Shown here one piece after another: positions 32,841-39,880 of a DNA stretch of 47,577 nucleotides (positions within the stretch are counted from its first letter, which is position 1; each line of letters opens with the position of its first letter). The DNA comes from JAZLDV01 sp045614925. GTDB lineage: Bacteria; Bacillota_I; Bacilli_A; Erysipelotrichales; Coprobacillaceae. The DNA lies in contig JAZLDV010000063.1 in the NCBI GenBank assembly GCA_045614925.1, positions 1 through 47,577 on the forward strand, given 5' to 3'. The translations under genes were made by a program, and so were the position numbers. Below the pieces are notes generated by a model. It worked only from the letters and a program-made list of their open reading frames with translations. It searched no databases and was not told the origin of the DNA.

Positions 32841-34914
32841 AAATACCAAATAATAAATCCATATATGTTGGTATTGGCCAGTATGATGAATCTACAATTA
32901 ATTCAACTTCATCTGCTATTTTTCTTAATTTATTCATAACAGTAAAGACTTCATCTCTATAAGCTTCTGCTTTTGTTAATAAGTCTTTGATTGATGTCGC
33001 ATTGTTAATCATAATTTCTAATTCTAACATTTGAGAATTCATTTCATTTAATAATTCATTTAATACTTTTACATCATTAATTAAATATGTACAATCTAAT
33101 CCTGATTTTTTCACTTCATTGACTGTTGAACTGATTTCTTTTAGATATCTAAGTGATGCAGGATAGATTTCATTTTTTGCCATTTTTAATGCTGTTAAAG
33201 CTTCAACTTTAATAGTTTTACAATATCCTTCTAATAAGATATCATATCTTGAATCTAATTCTATTTTTGAATAAACACCTATAGAAGATAACATATCTAC
33301 ATATTTAGGTTCTTTTAAGACTTTAATCGCTTCTACAGTATTTTTTCTATTTGGCAATCCTCTTCTAGCAGCTTCTTCTTGCCACTCTTTAGAATATCCA
33401 TCACCATTAAAGATAACTCTTCTATGATTTTTAAAGAATTCTCTAATAACTTCTAATGGTTCTTTTCCTTTAGAAATTTCTTTAGACATTTCTTGCATTT
33501 CTTTTGCTAGAATAGAATTTAAAATTGTATTTGGTCCTGCAATTGATTGTGAAGATCCTACAGATCTGAATTCAAATTTATTTCCAGTAAATGCAAATGG
33601 AGATGTTCTGTTTCTATCTGTATTGTCTTTTGAAAAATCTGGTACAACTGAAACTCCTGTCTGGAATCTTAGTTTTTTCATATTTTCTACTTCTTTTCCT
33701 TCTACAATTGAATCAATAATTAAATCTAAATCTTCACCTAAGAACATAGAAATAATAGCAGGTGGAGCTTCATCTGCTCCTAAACGATGATCATTTCCTG
33801 CTGATGCAGTCGACATTCTTAATAAGTCACCATATTCATCTACACCTTTTATTGTACATGCTAGTGCTGCTAAGAAAGGAATATTTTTTTCTGGATGTTT
33901 ACCTGGATTAAATAAGTTAATCCCTGTATTAGTTACAACAGACCAGTTATCATGTTTACCTGACCCATTGACACCTTTAAATGGTTTTTCATGTAATAAA
34001 CATCTTAATCCATGTTTTTTTGCTATATCCTGCATTAAAATCATTAATAAATGATTGTTGTCAGTTGTAATATTTGCATCTCTATAAACACAGGCAACTT
34101 CGTGCTGTGCTGGAGCTGCTTCATTATGTTTTGTTTTAGATGGAATTCCATATTTCCATAATTCTTCATCTAATTCTTTCATAAATGCTGCAACTTTACG
34201 TTTTAAGCTTCCAAAATAATGGTCTTCTAATTCTTGACCTTTTGGTGCACTTGCACCATATAATGTTCTTCCTGTTAATTTAAGGTCGATACGTTTTTGA
34301 TAATATTCATCAGCAACTAAGAAATATTCTTGTTCACTTCCTACTGAAGGTTTTACAAATTCTACATCATCATATCCTAATAAATGCATTAAATGTGTTG
34401 CTGAAGCAGATAAAACATCTACCGATTTTAATAATGGTGTTTTTTTATCTAATGCTTCACCTGTATACGAACAGAATACTGTAGGTATATACAATGAGCC
34501 ATCTTTAATGAAAGCTGGTGATGTCGCATCCCACGCTGTATAACCACGTGCTTCAAATGTTGCACGTAATCCTCCAGATGGGAATGAAGATGCATCTGGC
34601 TCTCCTTTTCTTAATGTTTTTCCACTAAATTCTAAAATTGCTTTATTGCCATCAGGTTCTAAAAATGCATCATGTTTTTCTGCAGTTAGACCAGTTAATG
34701 GCATAAACCAGTGCGTAAAGTGTGTCGCACCATTTTCCACAGCCCATATTTTCATTGCATTTGCAATAATTGTTGCTGTTTCTCTAGCTAATGGTTCTCC
34801 TTTTTTTAATGACTCATGAAAAGCTTTATAAGCTGATCTAGGAATTCTTGATTTCATCACATCATCATCAAAAGTATAACAACCATATTTCTCTAATAAT
34901 TCATTCATTTCCAC
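32839..34914 (-). CDS. glnN: Glutamine synthetase type III
   Basis: Large (691-residue) ATP-dependent enzyme joining ammonia to glutamate, of the GSIII type found in Bacteroidetes, Clostridia and Erysipelotrichia. N-terminal GSIII domain with THFTHWFMPLTG and SSFPSGGLRATFEARGY; catalytic domain with SVGSEQEYFL, KHNEAAPAQHEVA, GVNGSGKHDNWS and NDHRLGADEAPPAI. The C-terminal region is helical, as in the family. The start is a GTG at 34914, 8 bases after GGGGG; an in-frame ATG at 34908 is the alternative but is poorly spaced. It is transcribed alone from a good promoter. The neighbouring GntR/UTRA regulator (upstream, own terminator) could control it, but this is not shown. Confidence 0.97.
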   Translation of the reverse strand: MEMNELLEKYGCYTFDDDVMKSRIPRSAYKAFHESLKKGEPLARETATIIANAMKIWAVENGATHFTHWFMPLTGLTAEKHDAFLEPDGNKAILEFSGKTLRKGEPDASSFPSGGLRATFEARGYTAWDATSPAFIKDGSLYIPTVFCSYTGEALDKKTPLLKSVDVLSASATHLMHLLGYDDVEFVKPSVGSEQEYFLVADEYYQKRIDLKLTGRTLYGASAPKGQELEDHYFGSLKRKVAAFMKELDEELWKYGIPSKTKHNEAAPAQHEVACVYRDANITTDNNHLLMILMQDIAKKHGLRCLLHEKPFKGVNGSGKHDNWSVVTNTGINLFNPGKHPEKNIPFLAALACTIKGVDEYGDLLRMSTASAGNDHRLGADEAPPAIISMFLGEDLDLIIDSIVEGKEVENMKKLRFQTGVSVVPDFSKDNTDRNRTSPFAFTGNKFEFRSVGSSQSIAGPNTILNSILAKEMQEMSKEISKGKEPLEVIREFFKNHRRVIFNGDGYSKEWQEEAARRGLPNRKNTVEAIKVLKEPKYVDMLSSIGVYSKIELDSRYDILLEGYCKTIKVEALTALKMAKNEIYPASLRYLKEISSTVNEVKKSGLDCTYLINDVKVLNELLNEMNSQMLELEIMINNATSIKDLLTKAEAYRDEVFTVMNKLRKIADEVELIVDSSYWPIPTYMDLLFGI

Positions 34915-34956
34915 AAAAATGTCCCCCTTATTTTTGTTTAAATCTGATACATGTGT

Positions 34957-34986
34957 ATTATAACTGTTTTATCTTTTTAAAGTCAA
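34957..34986 (-). promoter_or_regulatory. glnN promoter
   Basis: Minus-strand TTGACT (34986-34981), 18-base spacer and TATAAT (34962-34957); the leader to the GTG is about 35 bases. Confidence 0.8.
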
Positions 34987-34996
34987 TAAAAAGAAA

Positions 34997-35018
34997 AATA
35001 AGCAGTTTCCTGCTTATT
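34997..35018 (-). terminator. Terminator of the GntR/UTRA gene
   Basis: Stem AATAAGCAG / CTGCTTATT with loop TTTC overlapping the stop codon, followed on the minus strand by a U-rich run. Confidence 0.75.
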
Positions 35019-35724
35019 GATGAATTAAAATTGTTTGAAATTCATATGTATTGTAATGTTGTCTTGATAATGTATATTCAAAGATTGATCCATTACTTAA
35101 ATATGAAATTTGTTCTTCTTGTATATATGGTTCTGCTTCACTTAAATGAAGATATTGCTGTTCTAATGGTGATGACAATGCTGATGTAATTGTTAAGTGA
35201 GCACTTTGTATTTTTAATTTTAAATTATTTTCAATATAATTATAAACCGAATTTTTAATATGCTCTACTTTTAATCCTGGGATTAAACTTATAGGCATAT
35301 ATGTAATACTTAATACAAATGGCTGTTTATCTAATTTTCTTAAACGAATAATGTGATAAACAAAATCGCCTTCCTCTATCTGCATTTTTTTAGCTAAATA
35401 TTCATCTGCAGGAATAACAGAGAATTCTAAAATTTCTGTTTCAACTTCTTTTTTATTTTTATATCTTGCACTAAAGCCTCTTGTTAGTTTAGCAGTGACT
35501 TCCTGAATAGAAGGATCATATTCTTTTACAAATGTTCCTGCTCCTCTTCTTCTGATAATTAGTCCTTCTTTAACTAAAATATCCAAAGCTTTTTTCATAG
35601 TTTCTTTATTACATTGATAACTCATACAAAGAATATATTCATATGGAAGTTTTTGTCCAAATTTATATTCTTCATTTAAAATCTTTCCTCTGATATCATC
35701 TGCGATATCTTTATATTTAGCCAT
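35014..35724 (-). CDS. GntR-family regulator with UTRA domain (HutC subfamily)
   Basis: 236-residue transcription factor. The winged helix (about 1-70) reads KYKDIADDIRGKIL, GQKLPYEYILC, KETMKKALDILVKEGLIIRRRGAGTFV. The UTRA ligand domain (about 90-235) includes YHIIRLRKLDKQPFVLSITYMP, typical of HutC-type regulators of sugar, histidine or phosphonate pathways. The first helix of the DNA-binding domain lacks the usual SERELAE motif and has EYILCMSYQC instead, so recognition may differ. The ATG follows GGGGGTG. An inverted repeat TACCA-N5-TGGTA upstream may be its own operator. No sugar catabolic gene is adjacent; the next gene on the same strand is glnN. Confidence 0.9.
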   Translation of the reverse strand: MAKYKDIADDIRGKILNEEYKFGQKLPYEYILCMSYQCNKETMKKALDILVKEGLIIRRRGAGTFVKEYDPSIQEVTAKLTRGFSARYKNKKEVETEILEFSVIPADEYLAKKMQIEEGDFVYHIIRLRKLDKQPFVLSITYMPISLIPGLKVEHIKNSVYNYIENNLKLKIQSAHLTITSALSSPLEQQYLHLSEAEPYIQEEQISYLSNGSIFEYTLSRQHYNTYEFQTILIHQ

Positions 35725-35752
35725 AACGTCACCCCCGTACGCATATATAAAA

Positions 35753-35767
35753 TACCATACTTTGGTA
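35753..35767 (-). promoter_or_regulatory. Candidate autoregulatory operator
   Basis: Inverted repeat TACCA-N5-TGGTA about 29 bases upstream of the gntR/UTRA start, overlapping the apparent -35 (TTTACC) and spacer on the minus strand. Confidence 0.45.
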
Positions 35768-35801
35768 AAAATTTCACGTCTTTTTTTACATGATTTTACA
35801 T

Positions 35802-36344
35802 TTATTTTACATTTGTTTCTTTAAGCAAACTTTTTTCAAAAGAATAAATACTTAGTTTATGATCTTCATAAACACCATAACTTTTTACACCTTCTTTTGG
35901 TAAAGAAATTGAATTAGGGTTAAATCTATAAATACCATCTAATTCATAGGCTACTGGTTTATGATAGTGACCATATACAAAAATATCCCCTTTATTTAAT
36001 AAAGGTAAATGATCTTCATCATAGATATGACCATGAGTAAAGAAAAACTTATGATTATCTAAATACATTTCTAAATAATCTGCTCTCATTGGAAAATTCA
36101 ATACCATCTGATCAACTTCTGCATCACAGTTTCCTCTAACAGCTAATATTTTATCTTTATAGTTGTTTAACAATTGAATACAAGCCTTTGGATTATATCC
36201 TATTGGTAAATCATTTCTAGGTCCATGATATAATATATCTCCTAAAATAACTAATTTATCATATTGTTCTTTATCAAATATATCAATCACATGACATAAA
36301 TCATCATATGACCCATGTATATCTGAAATAATCATTAATCTCAT
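35802..36344 (-). CDS. YfcE-like phosphodiesterase
   Basis: Metal-dependent calcineurin-like phosphodiesterase, 180 residues, cytoplasmic. The full ligand set is present: SDIHGSYDD, LGDILYHGPRND, RGNCDAEVD, THGHIYDED and YGHYHKP. LYHGPRNDLP is a strong YfcE marker; E. coli YfcE hydrolyses phosphodiester model substrates, but the natural substrate is unknown. The ATG at 36344 overlaps the exoA stop by four bases (ATGA), with AGGAGG inside the exoA end, so translation is coupled. The frame continues upstream to 36377 but only within exoA. Confidence 0.9.
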   Translation of the reverse strand: MRLMIISDIHGSYDDLCHVIDIFDKEQYDKLVILGDILYHGPRNDLPIGYNPKACIQLLNNYKDKILAVRGNCDAEVDQMVLNFPMRADYLEMYLDNHKFFFTHGHIYDEDHLPLLNKGDIFVYGHYHKPVAYELDGIYRFNPNSISLPKEGVKSYGVYEDHKLSIYSFEKSLLKETNVK

Positions 36345-37099
36345 AATTCTCCTCCTAACAATAGTCCTACTGGACAATGATCCGATCCATATATATCAGT
36401 ATAAATATATGCATCTTCAATTTTATCTTTTAAATCTTCTGATACTAAGAAATAATCAATTCTCCATCCCGCATTTTTCTCTCTTGCTTTAAACATATAT
36501 GACCACCAAGAATATGTTTCAGATGTAGGATATTTAAATCTAAACGTATCAATAAATCCGCTATTTAATAATTCTGTCATTTTTGCACGTTCTTCATCAG
36601 TAAATCCTGCATTTTTGTGATTAGTTTTATCATTTTTTAAATCAATTTCATTATGTGCAACATTTAAATCTCCACAAATAATAACTGATTTATGTTCTTT
36701 TAATCGATTGACATATTCTCTAAATACATCTTCCCATATCTGTCTATAATCTAATCTTTCTAATTCTCTTTTTGAATTAGGTGTATAAACTGCAATGAAA
36801 TAAAAATCTTCATACTCTAAAGTAATAACTCTACCTTCCTGATCATGTTCTTCTATATTTAAACCATATGTCACATTTAAAGGTTCTTTTTTCGTATAAA
36901 TAGCTACTCCACTATAACCTTTTTTCACTGCATCATTATAATAAGATACATATCCATCAAATTCTAAATCAATCTGATGTTTTTGTAATTTTGTTTCTTG
37001 TATTGCAAAAATATCTGCATCAGTTTCTTTAAAAAAATCTGCAAATCCTTTTGTCAGACATGCTCTTAAGCCATTCACATTCCATGATACAAATTTCAT
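36341..37099 (-). CDS. exoA: Exodeoxyribonuclease III / AP endonuclease
   Basis: Base-excision-repair nuclease of the ExoIII/APE1 family, 252 residues. Active-site motifs in order: SWNVNGLRA, IQETKLQ (metal Glu), VYTPNSKREL (catalytic Tyr), CGDLNVAHNEID (Asp/Asn), GWRIDYFLVS and YGSDHCPVGL (catalytic His). Nothing is missing. AGGAGG precedes the ATG. It is translationally coupled to the downstream YfcE-like gene; the link between DNA repair and that phosphodiesterase is not obvious. Confidence 0.97.
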   Translation of the reverse strand: MKFVSWNVNGLRACLTKGFADFFKETDADIFAIQETKLQKHQIDLEFDGYVSYYNDAVKKGYSGVAIYTKKEPLNVTYGLNIEEHDQEGRVITLEYEDFYFIAVYTPNSKRELERLDYRQIWEDVFREYVNRLKEHKSVIICGDLNVAHNEIDLKNDKTNHKNAGFTDEERAKMTELLNSGFIDTFRFKYPTSETYSWWSYMFKAREKNAGWRIDYFLVSEDLKDKIEDAYIYTDIYGSDHCPVGLLLGGEL

Positions 37100-37118
37100 C
37101 TTTTCCTCCTATAAATAA

Positions 37119-37139
37119 AAAAGGGGATATCCCCCTTTT
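37119..37139 (-). terminator. Terminator of the GyrI-like gene
   Basis: Stem AAAAGGGG / CCCC(C)TTTT with loop ATAT, overlapping the stop codon and unusually G/C-rich for this window. Confidence 0.8.
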
Positions 37140-37743
37140 ATTGTTCAACTGAATATCTTACGATTGTTTTTAATTTATCTGTCGGTACTTTATCAGGGTC
37201 ATTTAAGTAAATTTCATGATGAAATCCTTTTAATCTCATATTATGAACAGTGATATATTCCATAAGTCTGCTCGTAGTCATAATTTCTTCATTATAGGCA
37301 CCCCTATGTAATATCTGTACGCATAATCCTTCCTTCATTGGATTTAAATAACAGTCCATAATATATGGATTTAATTTTTTAGACGCAACTTCAACTTTTA
37401 TTTTTTCAAATAATTCATCATCTAACATTTTAGGTTGAGCAATCATTAAAGTAAATTTAATGAATTTTTTTCTTGTAACGTCAAATTGGGCATTATTGTA
37501 TGTATCCCATAATCCTTCTAAAGGAGATATAGTATATAACAAATCGTATTCATCTTTAAAATAATCTTTAACTGCTTTTGATAATATTTTAAGCGCTTCA
37601 GCTTTTAGTTTAAATTCTTCAACGTTTGGATTACCAATTCCATCCACCATAATATAATTAAAATCAGGTACTTGGATTAAGTTAATTTTCTTAGTAGAAG
37701 CATCGTAAACTTCTTTATATTCTTTTCTTATGCCTTCCTTCAT
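37138..37743 (-). CDS. GyrI-like small-molecule-binding protein
   Basis: 201-residue cytoplasmic protein of the GyrI-like/BacE superfamily. Two SHS2-type half repeats are visible: INLIQVPDFNYIMVDGIGNP at the start, FKLKAEALKILSKAVKDYF, LEGLWDT, and later GLCVQILHRGAYNEEIMTTSRLMEYI with KGFHHEIYLNDPDKVPTDKLKTIVRYSV at the end. These domains bind hydrophobic small molecules and can hydrolyse some cyclopropane-containing toxins. There is no attached DNA-binding domain, so this is a stand-alone form. GGGAG lies 10 bases before the ATG. It is transcribed alone. The function is inferred only at the family level. Confidence 0.85.
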   Translation of the reverse strand: MKEGIRKEYKEVYDASTKKINLIQVPDFNYIMVDGIGNPNVEEFKLKAEALKILSKAVKDYFKDEYDLLYTISPLEGLWDTYNNAQFDVTRKKFIKFTLMIAQPKMLDDELFEKIKVEVASKKLNPYIMDCYLNPMKEGLCVQILHRGAYNEEIMTTSRLMEYITVHNMRLKGFHHEIYLNDPDKVPTDKLKTIVRYSVEQ

Positions 37744-37810
37744 CTTCTAACTTCTCCCTTCGCTTATTCTAATTATAATATATTTTTTATGTTTTTTCTA
37801 CTATTTTATT

Positions 37811-38362
37811 TTATTTTTTGATTTTTTCAAAATTTCTTGGCTCATTTAATTCAGATAGTATAATTGTTCCCAATCTTAAACTTTCTTTTACATCTATAAT
37901 TCTTTGATTTGAACTTCCTTTAAACCTTAAACGAATATCTTTTAACTCTTCAATAAATCTACCATCTACAATTATATCTAAGCATTCAAGAATAAAGTCG
38001 CTATAAGGGCCATGTGCTCTTCCACCCTTTAACAGATCTTCAAATAAATATCCTGTATAACACCATATATTTTTATCTGGATAAATTTCTTTAACCTTTT
38101 TTAACAATGGATATAATCCTTCCTGATTACTTAATTCCATAGGTTCTCCACCTAACAGACTTAATCCTTGAATATGTTCAAGTTTTAATGCATCTATAAT
38201 TTCTTCAATTGTGTCTTGCGTAAATTCCTTCCCATATTGAAAATCCCAAGTAACCTGATTAAAACAATTCTTACAATGATGAGTACATCCAGAAACAAAC
38301 AATGATACTCTTACACCACTCCCATTGGCTATATCAAATTTTTTAATTTCTCCATAATACAT
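37811..38362 (-). CDS. nrdG: Anaerobic ribonucleotide reductase activating protein
   Basis: Radical-SAM activase that installs the glycyl radical on anaerobic ribonucleotide reductase NrdD, 183 residues. The cluster motif CTHHCKNC (Cys26, Cys30, Cys33) follows SLFVSG, and SLLGGEPMEL supplies the SAM-binding GGE motif. LWCYTGY-like IWCYTGYLFEDLL and IDGRF-like IVDGRFIEE are NrdG hallmarks. nrdD is not in the window, although the two usually adjoin; here nrdG follows a secreted nuclease gene. GGAGGG lies 5-10 bases before the ATG, directly after a long hairpin. Confidence 0.93.
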   Translation of the reverse strand: MYYGEIKKFDIANGSGVRVSLFVSGCTHHCKNCFNQVTWDFQYGKEFTQDTIEEIIDALKLEHIQGLSLLGGEPMELSNQEGLYPLLKKVKEIYPDKNIWCYTGYLFEDLLKGGRAHGPYSDFILECLDIIVDGRFIEELKDIRLRFKGSSNQRIIDVKESLRLGTIILSELNEPRNFEKIKK

Positions 38363-38381
38363 AGTATGACCCTCCTTTGAC

Positions 38382-38417
38382 TATTTATCCCTCAAATTTA
38401 TATTTGAGGGATAAATA
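38382..38417 (-). terminator. 16-bp stem hairpin between nuclease and nrdG
   Basis: Perfect arms of 16 bp starting TATTTATCCCTC with loop TTAT. On the minus strand it lies 4 bases after the nuclease stop and ends 20 bases before the nrdG ATG. There is no U-tract after it, so it may be a weak terminator or a processing/stability element. Confidence 0.6.
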
Positions 38418-38420
38418 AGG

Positions 38421-39311
38421 TTAAAAACATGCACTACAAGTAGCATATCCTCTTGATTTTAATTCTTTTAATGATGTTTTTACTTTTTTATAGTTTTCTT
38501 TACTAATAGTTTGTATATGTGTACATTTTGTTTTATGAATTTTCTGATTGTTTGTATTTAAAATATAAGTATCTGTATTTGAATCTGTGCTTAACCAGTT
38601 ATTACCAGTTGCATAATCAATTTCTACACCTGGTTCAATATTGTAGGCAAAGACATTAAAACAAATACCATCACCTTGATCTTCTATTGAATATCCTTCC
38701 ATTACTACGCCATGAGCAACAAGATTATTACCATCATAAATAGGTGTAACTCTATAAGCAACATGATTCCCAGTTTCTTTTACATAATCAGCAATCATAT
38801 TTTCAAAAGGAAGCATTCCTTTTGTATTCATTGAACGTGTTCCAGTAATCAGATTTTTTTCATTATCATTTTCACCAGCTAATTGAAATCCAATTAAATG
38901 GCAGCGATTATATAAGCTTTTTCCATCAACAAAATCATATCTTACACTTTTCCATCCCGATGGTTTAATATGACCAATATCTCCTCTTTTTTCTGTTGGC
39001 ATAATTTCTTTTCCAATGGAAGCAATAGTCATACCACATCTATTTAAATGATCTAATGGACTATAGTATTCATAGGCTTTTGTTGTTAATTCAGAATCTG
39101 AAAATACAGGATTATTGTTGTTTAATACAACATAAGGTTTTCCATCATACTCAGGAATCTCTTTTAAATCTATAGCTTCATATTCCTGATTAACGACATG
39201 ACCAGCATTATTTTGTTTATCTCCATCATATTCAATTTCTATTTGAATATCTGCACATCCACTTATCAGTAATGTGATAAATAATAGTAAATATAATATT
39301 TTATTTTTCAT
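38421..39311 (-). CDS. Lipoprotein DNA/RNA non-specific endonuclease
   Basis: Surface nuclease of the beta-beta-alpha-metal (NUC1/EndA-like) family, 296 residues. Residues 1-19 are a lipoprotein signal with lipobox LISGC. The core has KRGDIGHIKPSGW, the YNRCHLIGFQLAGEN motif (catalytic His with the NLITGTR metal Asn region) and GMLPFENMIADYV. The last 50 residues (YILNTNNQKIH...C...GYATCSAC) form an Ada-like Cys motif common in surface nucleases of Firmicutes. It may scavenge extracellular nucleic acid. It follows the small unknown gene by 9 bases; a hairpin separates it from nrdG. Confidence 0.9.
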   Translation of the reverse strand: MKNKILYLLLFITLLISGCADIQIEIEYDGDKQNNAGHVVNQEYEAIDLKEIPEYDGKPYVVLNNNNPVFSDSELTTKAYEYYSPLDHLNRCGMTIASIGKEIMPTEKRGDIGHIKPSGWKSVRYDFVDGKSLYNRCHLIGFQLAGENDNEKNLITGTRSMNTKGMLPFENMIADYVKETGNHVAYRVTPIYDGNNLVAHGVVMEGYSIEDQGDGICFNVFAYNIEPGVEIDYATGNNWLSTDSNTDTYILNTNNQKIHKTKCTHIQTISKENYKKVKTSLKELKSRGYATCSACF

Positions 39312-39320
39312 GTCTGCCTC

Positions 39321-39767
39321 CTATGATTTCACATATCTTTCAATTGTTATTTTTTCATGTGAATATCCTTCAAAATCATACGTTTCACATAATTTATATG
39401 CATTTAAATAATTTAAGTTAAAATACATATCACTTGGATATTCTCTATTCCATTTTGCTATTACAATTTCACTGCAACTACTAATGATTTGTTCATCAAT
39501 AACTACATTTTCTAAAAAACAATAATCATCGTCAGAAATATAATCTAACATATCGTTATCTACTTTGATATCACAATTAAATTTGTCTTTTAATTCAACA
39601 ATAGTCTCAAGACCATTTTGAAATTGTCTAGATGAATAGTCATTCATCCATAAAACATGATTCTTACACACTTCAATAATCTTTTCTCTTAAAACTCTAT
39701 CTTGACTTTGTCTTCTGTTATTAAACATCATCCCAAAATTGTCATCTACACAAATAATTAATTTCAT
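39321..39767 (-). CDS. Conserved small protein of unknown function (DHFR-like N-terminus)
   Basis: 148-residue soluble protein beginning MKLIICVDDNFGMMFNNRR. The start resembles the first strand of dihydrofolate reductases, and similar Clostridial proteins carry unreliable ribonuclease Z labels; there is no metallo-beta-lactamase HXHXDH motif here. A conserved core VLWMNDYSSRQF and FLENV, KWNREYP and HEKITIERY segments are visible. Function is not known. The ATG at 39767 follows AAGGAGT; the frame extends to 39893 into the nagJ end without a site. It is first of a unit with the secreted nuclease 9 bases downstream. Confidence 0.7.
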   Translation of the reverse strand: MKLIICVDDNFGMMFNNRRQSQDRVLREKIIEVCKNHVLWMNDYSSRQFQNGLETIVELKDKFNCDIKVDNDMLDYISDDDYCFLENVVIDEQIISSCSEIVIAKWNREYPSDMYFNLNYLNAYKLCETYDFEGYSHEKITIERYVKS

Positions 39768-39850
39768 AAAATCAACTCCTTTTAACATTATATCACACAT
39801 TACACATTTTACTAAAAAATATAATAATATTATTGAAATAACAAAAAAAA

Positions 39851-39873
39851 GACAGGATGTTTTACATCCTGTC
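39851..39873 (-). terminator. nagJ terminator
   Basis: Stem GACAGGATGT / ACATCCTGTC with a TTT loop, 7 bases after the nagJ stop, followed by a long U-run on the minus strand. Confidence 0.9.
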
Positions 39874-39880
39874 ATAAAGT

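Noticed and set aside
34951..34962. Near-palindrome ATACATGTGTAT at the glnN -10
   Set aside because: Imperfect, short and AT-rich; no regulator can be linked to it.
34848..35189. Plus-strand frame of 113 codons
   Set aside because: Antisense across the glnN start, its promoter and the end of the GntR/UTRA gene.
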